Shown piece by piece: positions 6,384 to 9,265 of a stretch of 9,265 nt of DNA. Every line of letters starts with the position of its first letter. The stretch's first letter is position 1. The DNA is from an uncultured Verrucomicrobiota bacterium (GTDB lineage: Bacteria > Verrucomicrobiota > Verrucomicrobiia > Limisphaerales > UBA9464). The DNA lies in contig CAIPFS010000554.1 of NCBI GenBank assembly GCA_903864375.1, positions 1 to 9,265 of the forward strand, given 5' to 3'. The notes under the pieces are model-generated. The model was given only the letters and a program-made list of their open reading frames with translations. It had not been told where the DNA came from and searched no databases. Made by a program: the position numbers and the translations under genes.

Positions 6384-7185
6384 ACTGGCTGGTCAGGATG
6401 CCAGCCAGGACCAGATGTCCTCGTTCGGCGACCCGGGCGCTGATACGCTTACGCTCGGAAATCAACAGGTCATGGACCAGATTCGCACACACCACGTCGT
6501 GGCGCACCTTCGCCACCCTCGGCAACTGCGTGACGTCCTCCAACCGCGGACGAACCCGGGCCCCGAGACCGTTGAGTGCGGCATTTTCCGTGGCGATTCG
6601 GACCGCCTCCGGATCAAAGTCCCAGGCTTCCACCGGATCATAGCCCAAAAGAGCCCCTGCAAGGGCGAGGATTCCGGAGCCGCACCCCAGATCCAGAAGC
6701 GACTGGGGCTCTGCACCCCGGAGCCCCACGACCTGCGTGAGACAAAAATGCGTGGTGGCATGTTGCCCGGTACCGAAGCTGAGCCCGGGGTCCAGTCGAA
6801 GCACCGCCTGACCTGGACGCGGTCGGCGCCGGCTCCAGGTCGGTTGAATCAACAGATTGGATCCGATCTCCAGCGGGCGAAAATGACGCTTCCAGGACTC
6901 GGCCCAATCCAGCGGCCGGACCTTTCGAATCCGGACCTCGGCTTCTCCCAGATGGGGCGCCTCAGCATGGACGGCATCCCAGGAGGCCCTCAGCCGACGA
7001 CGGATTTCCGCCATCTGTTGTTTCGGTAGCTCCACGTAGACACTCACCGTCGAACGCCCCGTGGCTGCATCGGTGTGAATGCTGGGTGTCACCCCCCATT
7101 CATTTTCCAAAAGGACGCCGGCCAGGTCCTCCGCCTCGACCCCGGTGATGAGGGAGACCTGTCTCAGATTCGATGCGACGGACAT
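6238..7185 (-). CDS. prmA: Ribosomal protein L11 methyltransferase
   Basis: 315 residues from ATG 7185; the E. coli protein has 293. PrmA trimethylates lysines and the N-terminal amino group of ribosomal protein L11 using S-adenosylmethionine. The N-terminal third is the L11-binding domain, then RKVRPLDWAESWKRHFRPL (88-106), LDPGLSFGTGQHATTHFCL (131-149, family hallmark), SAM-binding motif I LLDLGCGSGILALAGALLG (163-181), acidic motif II AWDFDPEAV (187-195) and DVVCANLVHDLLI (230-242, equivalent of the usual ANILA). The core ends near GEWTSGCFQR (289-298); the last 17 residues are extra. The gene starts 13 nt after the phosphatase stop, so co-transcription is likely. Its 3' end overlaps the ligase gene antisense by 146 bp. 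The longer frame up to 7329 only adds antisense of the phosphatase gene. Confidence 0.93.
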   Translation of the reverse strand: MSVASNLRQVSLITGVEAEDLAGVLLENEWGVTPSIHTDAATGRSTVSVYVELPKQQMAEIRRRLRASWDAVHAEAPHLGEAEVRIRKVRPLDWAESWKRHFRPLEIGSNLLIQPTWSRRRPRPGQAVLRLDPGLSFGTGQHATTHFCLTQVVGLRGAEPQSLLDLGCGSGILALAGALLGYDPVEAWDFDPEAVRIATENAALNGLGARVRPRLEDVTQLPRVAKVRHDVVCANLVHDLLISERKRISARVAERGHLVLAGILTSQFTSVCSAYLGLGWSLKESATGGEWTSGCFQRTTAMKVGSSRRSTRPGK

Positions 7186-7198
7186 GGGCTTTGTTGAT

Positions 7199-7828
7199 TT
7201 ATGGCAGATCCCGCCACGGAGTGAAATTGGCCAGTTGAATTTGAGCGTGCCCTTCCCGGGGTGGTGCCTGGCGGACCGTGATCCACGTGGCACTGGCGTA
7301 TTCCACCTCGAGATTTTCGAACCAGGCAAATGGAAGGTGGAGCAGTTGGGCCATCAACATGCGAATCACCCCGCCGTGGCAGAACACAGCCACCGTCTTC
7401 CCCGACTGCTCGGAAAGGATGGTTTTGAGAGCGGCACCCGTTCGCTCTCGGAATTGAGCCACCGGCTCGGCTCCTGGAACGCGGTCTGCCTCCAGGTGTT
7501 CCAGCCATTGCAAGGCGGACATGCCAAAGCGCTGTTGCACTTCATCCCATCCAAAACCGGTCCAGTCGCCAAAATCCACCTCCCGCAATCCCGGTAATAG
7601 GGTGGGCTCACCCGGAAAATGACGTCGAAAGGGCTCGAGAGTCAGTTGGACCCGGCGCATGGGACTGGCATAGACGGCGTCGAAGGATCGTCCGGCAAGC
7701 CAGTGGGCCAGCCGTCCGGCCTGCGCCCGGCCCTGGTCGGACAACTCCATATCGATGCGCCCGCCGAAGACCCGATGGTAGCGGGCCTCGACTTCACCAT
7801 GCCGGATGAGGAAGAGGTGGGTGTTCAT
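7199..7828 (-). CDS. Histidine phosphatase family protein (phosphoglycerate mutase / alpha-ribazole phosphatase-like)
   Basis: 209 residues from ATG 7828, chosen because it forms an ATGA overlap with the rph stop and leaves the usual short N-terminus before LIRHGE; an in-frame ATG at 7849 adds seven residues. The phosphohistidine motif RHG is at 9-11, YASPMRRVQLT at 53-63, LREVDFGDWTG at 81-91 and the second catalytic His in CHGGVIR at 150-156, with the usual family spacing. These enzymes form a phosphohistidine and hydrolyse or move phosphate on small substrates. GpmB-, CobC- and PhoE-like members cannot be separated by sequence alone. No cobalamin gene is nearby. It sits between rph and prmA in a tight minus-strand group. 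Confidence 0.88.
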   Translation of the reverse strand: MNTHLFLIRHGEVEARYHRVFGGRIDMELSDQGRAQAGRLAHWLAGRSFDAVYASPMRRVQLTLEPFRRHFPGEPTLLPGLREVDFGDWTGFGWDEVQQRFGMSALQWLEHLEADRVPGAEPVAQFRERTGAALKTILSEQSGKTVAVFCHGGVIRMLMAQLLHLPFAWFENLEVEYASATWITVRQAPPREGHAQIQLANFTPWRDLP

Positions 7829-8574
7829 GGAAGTTGGAGGGCCTGACATTGGGCTTCAAACAATTGACGGGTCCCATGACGGGCCAGACCGAGCATCTCC
7901 AGCAACTGCTCCTGACTAAAGGTCGACTCCTCCCCGCTGGCCTGGATCTCGATCAACCGTCCATCTGAGCCGGCAACCAGGTTCAGATCCACAGCCGCCG
8001 CGCTGTCTTCCACGTAGTCGAGGTCGAGCACCACCCGACCGTTTTGCAACACGCCGCAGCTCACGGCTGCAACGGCCTGTTGAAAGGGTGTCGCCGGAAT
8101 TAATCCATTGGCGACCAATTTGCGGAAGGCCAGTTCAAGCGCCACGTAGGCACCGGTGATGCTCGCGGTGCGGGTGCCACCGTCGGCCTGAAGGACATCA
8201 CAATCCACCCAGACCGTTCGGGGTCCCAGCTTTTCAAGGTCAATCACGGCCCGGAGAGCCCGGCCAATCAACCGCTGAATTTCCTGGGAACGACCATCCA
8301 GCTTCAACTTCGAAATATCCCGGGCCTTTCGATCGAGCGTGGAATAAGGCAGCATGGAATATTCTGCCGTCAGCCAGCCTCCGGACACCTTCTGGTCCTT
8401 CATCCATCGAGGCACCGACTCCTCCACCATCGCCGCACAGATCACCCGGGTCCGACCAAACTCGACCAGAACGGAACCGGTGGCGTGAGGGGCAATGTGG
8501 GGCGTGAACCGAACCGGGCGCAATTGGTCGGAAGCGCGCCCATCGGCCCGCGGTTGGGGACTGGAATCACTCAC
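7825..8574 (-). CDS. rph: Ribonuclease PH
   Basis: 249 residues from GTG 8574. RNase PH is a phosphate-dependent 3'-5' exoribonuclease, active as a hexamer, that trims the 3' ends of tRNA precursors and takes part in RNA decay. The whole domain is present: RADGRASDQLRPVRFT (9-23), GSVLVEFGRTRVIC (33-46), GGWLTAEYSMLP (65-76), RSQEIQRLIGRALRAVIDL (95-113), DCDVLQADGGTRTASITGA (124-142, phosphate site GGTR), LDYVEDSAA (185-193) and IEIQASGEE (208-216). Length matches the family (238 in E. coli) with a short N-terminal extension. GTG 8574 is preferred; no strong Shine-Dalgarno is present. Its stop overlaps the phosphatase ATG. A strong tiered hairpin fills the leader upstream. Confidence 0.95.
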   Translation of the reverse strand: MSDSSPQPRADGRASDQLRPVRFTPHIAPHATGSVLVEFGRTRVICAAMVEESVPRWMKDQKVSGGWLTAEYSMLPYSTLDRKARDISKLKLDGRSQEIQRLIGRALRAVIDLEKLGPRTVWVDCDVLQADGGTRTASITGAYVALELAFRKLVANGLIPATPFQQAVAAVSCGVLQNGRVVLDLDYVEDSAAAVDLNLVAGSDGRLIEIQASGEESTFSQEQLLEMLGLARHGTRQLFEAQCQALQLP

Positions 8575-8608
8575 AGACCGCGGACGCTACCGAAGCCGTC
8601 GCCGAAGG

Positions 8609-8683
8609 GCCAGCGTTGGTTGAGGTTGCCGGCCTGACGACAGCCGGAGCCAACACCTCAGGGCCAACCTATTCCGTGCTGGC
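8609..8683. other. Long tiered hairpin between the membrane-anchored gene and rph
   Basis: Nested complementary blocks: GCCAGC (8609-8614) with GCTGGC (8678-8683), GTTGG (8615-8619) with CCAAC (8664-8668), TGAGGT (8621-8626) with ACCTCA (8655-8660), TG (8627-8628) with CA (8651-8652), and CCGGC (8629-8633) with GCCGG (8643-8647), closing on a 9-nt loop. That is about 24 base pairs. It covers the last codons of the upstream gene and most of the gap before rph. No T-run follows on the minus strand, so it is not a standard intrinsic terminator. Processing site, attenuator, mRNA stabiliser or dispersed palindrome are all possible. Confidence 0.55.
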
Positions 8684-9106
8684 GGGTCGGGGTACGAAAT
8701 CGATGCCACCCTGATCCCGTCCGGATTTGACTTCGACGCGGTAGGTCAGATTGGGTTGGAGCGGCAAGGGGGGATTGGGGCCGACGGATTCCATTCCAGC
8801 AAGTGATTCTCCATAGAGGAATCCGTGGATCGGACCCGATCCTTTGGGTGAATGCAGGTGCCAGAGGACTGGATTCGGTCCCTGGTTGGTTACCGGACCG
8901 CTGATTTGAAGATCGGTGAGGGACCGATCCACGTCCAAACCGAACACCAGCGGCAGGATGTCCCCTGGACCGGCATTGGGGGCGAATGGACGGCTTGAGA
9001 CAGTTATTTGAATGGGATGGTGTCGGGAAAAGTCAGTGAAGAAGTAAAGATAAACAGCGCCCAGAACGAGCGCCAGAGTGACCAGGGTCCAGGACTTTCG
9101 GCTCAT
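8669..9106 (-). CDS. Single-pass membrane-anchored hypothetical protein
   Basis: 145 residues from ATG 9106. A TTG at 9127 would add seven residues, but the usual short basic start (MSRKSW) favours 9106. Residues about 6-23 (WTLVTLALVLGAVYLYFF) form one membrane segment or uncleaved signal anchor, leaving about 120 residues outside. The rest is beta-rich: PIQITVSSRPF, DILPLVFGLD, RSLTDLQISG, NPVLWHLHS, GPIHGFLYGES and LQPNLTYRVEVKSG, which looks like a small Ig-like or fibronectin-like sandwich. I do not recognise a named family. I have the impression that similar short anchored proteins occur in Verrucomicrobiota but cannot verify it. It is the first gene of the minus-strand group leading to rph. 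Confidence 0.7.
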   Translation of the reverse strand: MSRKSWTLVTLALVLGAVYLYFFTDFSRHHPIQITVSSRPFAPNAGPGDILPLVFGLDVDRSLTDLQISGPVTNQGPNPVLWHLHSPKGSGPIHGFLYGESLAGMESVGPNPPLPLQPNLTYRVEVKSGRDQGGIDFVPRPASTE

Positions 9107-9116
9107 CGGCAACGGT

Positions 9117-9265
9117 ATGGACGCCAAAACCTTGGATACATTCGACCGACCTCAACTGAAACCGATCCGCCGTCGGTTCATCGCCGCCATTCCCTCCCTC
9201 TTTCCCATGCCCATCCCTCCCCCTTCCGACTTCCGCTCCCCCCCCGGGCAGCCGTCGCAACCGCC
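9117..9265 (+). CDS. Possible N-terminus of a plus-strand gene running off the right edge, uncertain
   Basis: From ATG 9117 the frame stays open to the window end (49 codons plus 2 nt): MDAKTLDTFDRPQLKPIRRR..., a short hydrophobic stretch (FIAAIPSLFPMPIPPP), then a Pro/Ser-rich part. Third positions are GC-rich as in the real genes. Against it: only 10 nt separate its start from the divergent ATG at 9106, no Shine-Dalgarno is seen, and C-rich repetitive DNA tends to stay open by chance. No family is recognised. Confidence 0.2.
   Translation, partial: MDAKTLDTFDRPQLKPIRRRFIAAIPSLFPMPIPPPSDFRSPPGQPSQP
9192..9245 (-). other. G-run cluster with G-quadruplex potential
   Basis: The minus strand carries many G-runs in a short span: GGG at 9194-9192, 9198-9196, 9206-9204, 9212-9210 and 9217-9215, five G at 9223-9219 and eight G at 9245-9238. 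The block 9223-9204 fits a four-run quadruplex with 1-, 2- and 3-nt loops. It lies about 100 nt upstream of the anchored-protein start, in the presumed promoter or leader of the minus-strand group. Confidence 0.4.

Noticed and set aside
7829..7849. Upstream ATG 7849 for the histidine phosphatase
   Set aside because: ATG 7828 gives the ATGA overlap with rph and the standard short N-terminus; the upstream choice cannot be fully excluded.

Overview
The window is GC-rich and gene-dense, and reads as an ordinary chromosomal segment of a bacterium, most likely a member of the Verrucomicrobiota (Pedosphaera/Limisphaera-like). That placement is an inference from the feel of the proteins: an IF-3 with a long acidic tail, a single-pass hypothetical protein upstream of rph, and a disordered Gly/Arg-rich protein that could be the N-terminus of an extended Rho. 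No marker such as 16S is present. I see no tRNA, rRNA, CRISPR array, transposase, phage gene or recognisable defence system.

Layout. (1) Positions 1-453, minus strand: N-terminal 151 residues of a disordered Gly/Gln/Arg-rich protein that runs off the left edge into a poly-glycine tract made by a perfect 21-bp tandem repeat. (2) 454-884: divergent intergenic region with two adjacent perfect palindromes. (3) 885-1859, plus: an acyl-CoA/acyl-lipid desaturase whose coding signal extends upstream of its only usable GTG. (4) 1860-2208: a gene-free convergent gap with two strong hairpins, a minus-strand terminator-like element and about 235 nt of multi-stem structure. (5) 2209-2877, minus: infC, probably starting at ATT or TTG.

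(6) 2991-6383, plus: a tightly coupled unit of a secreted helical-repeat (TatT-like) protein, a 33-codon mini-ORF, holB (DNA polymerase III delta prime) and an O-antigen-ligase-like membrane protein. Every junction is a 4-nt ATGA or GTGA overlap. (7) 9106-6238, minus: a single-pass membrane-anchored hypothetical protein, then rph (RNase PH), a histidine phosphatase and prmA (ribosomal protein L11 methyltransferase). The last three are tightly spaced (ATGA overlap, then 13 nt). The end of prmA overlaps the end of the ligase gene antisense by 146 bp. (8) 9107-9265: a C-run-rich right edge whose minus strand has quadruplex potential.

Most genes serve translation and RNA metabolism (infC, rph, prmA, perhaps rho) or replication (holB), next to lipid and envelope functions (desaturase, ligase). 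I found no new multi-gene system. The points most worth a second look are the coupled mini-ORF, the non-canonical starts, the structured segment downstream of infC and the tiered hairpin upstream of rph.
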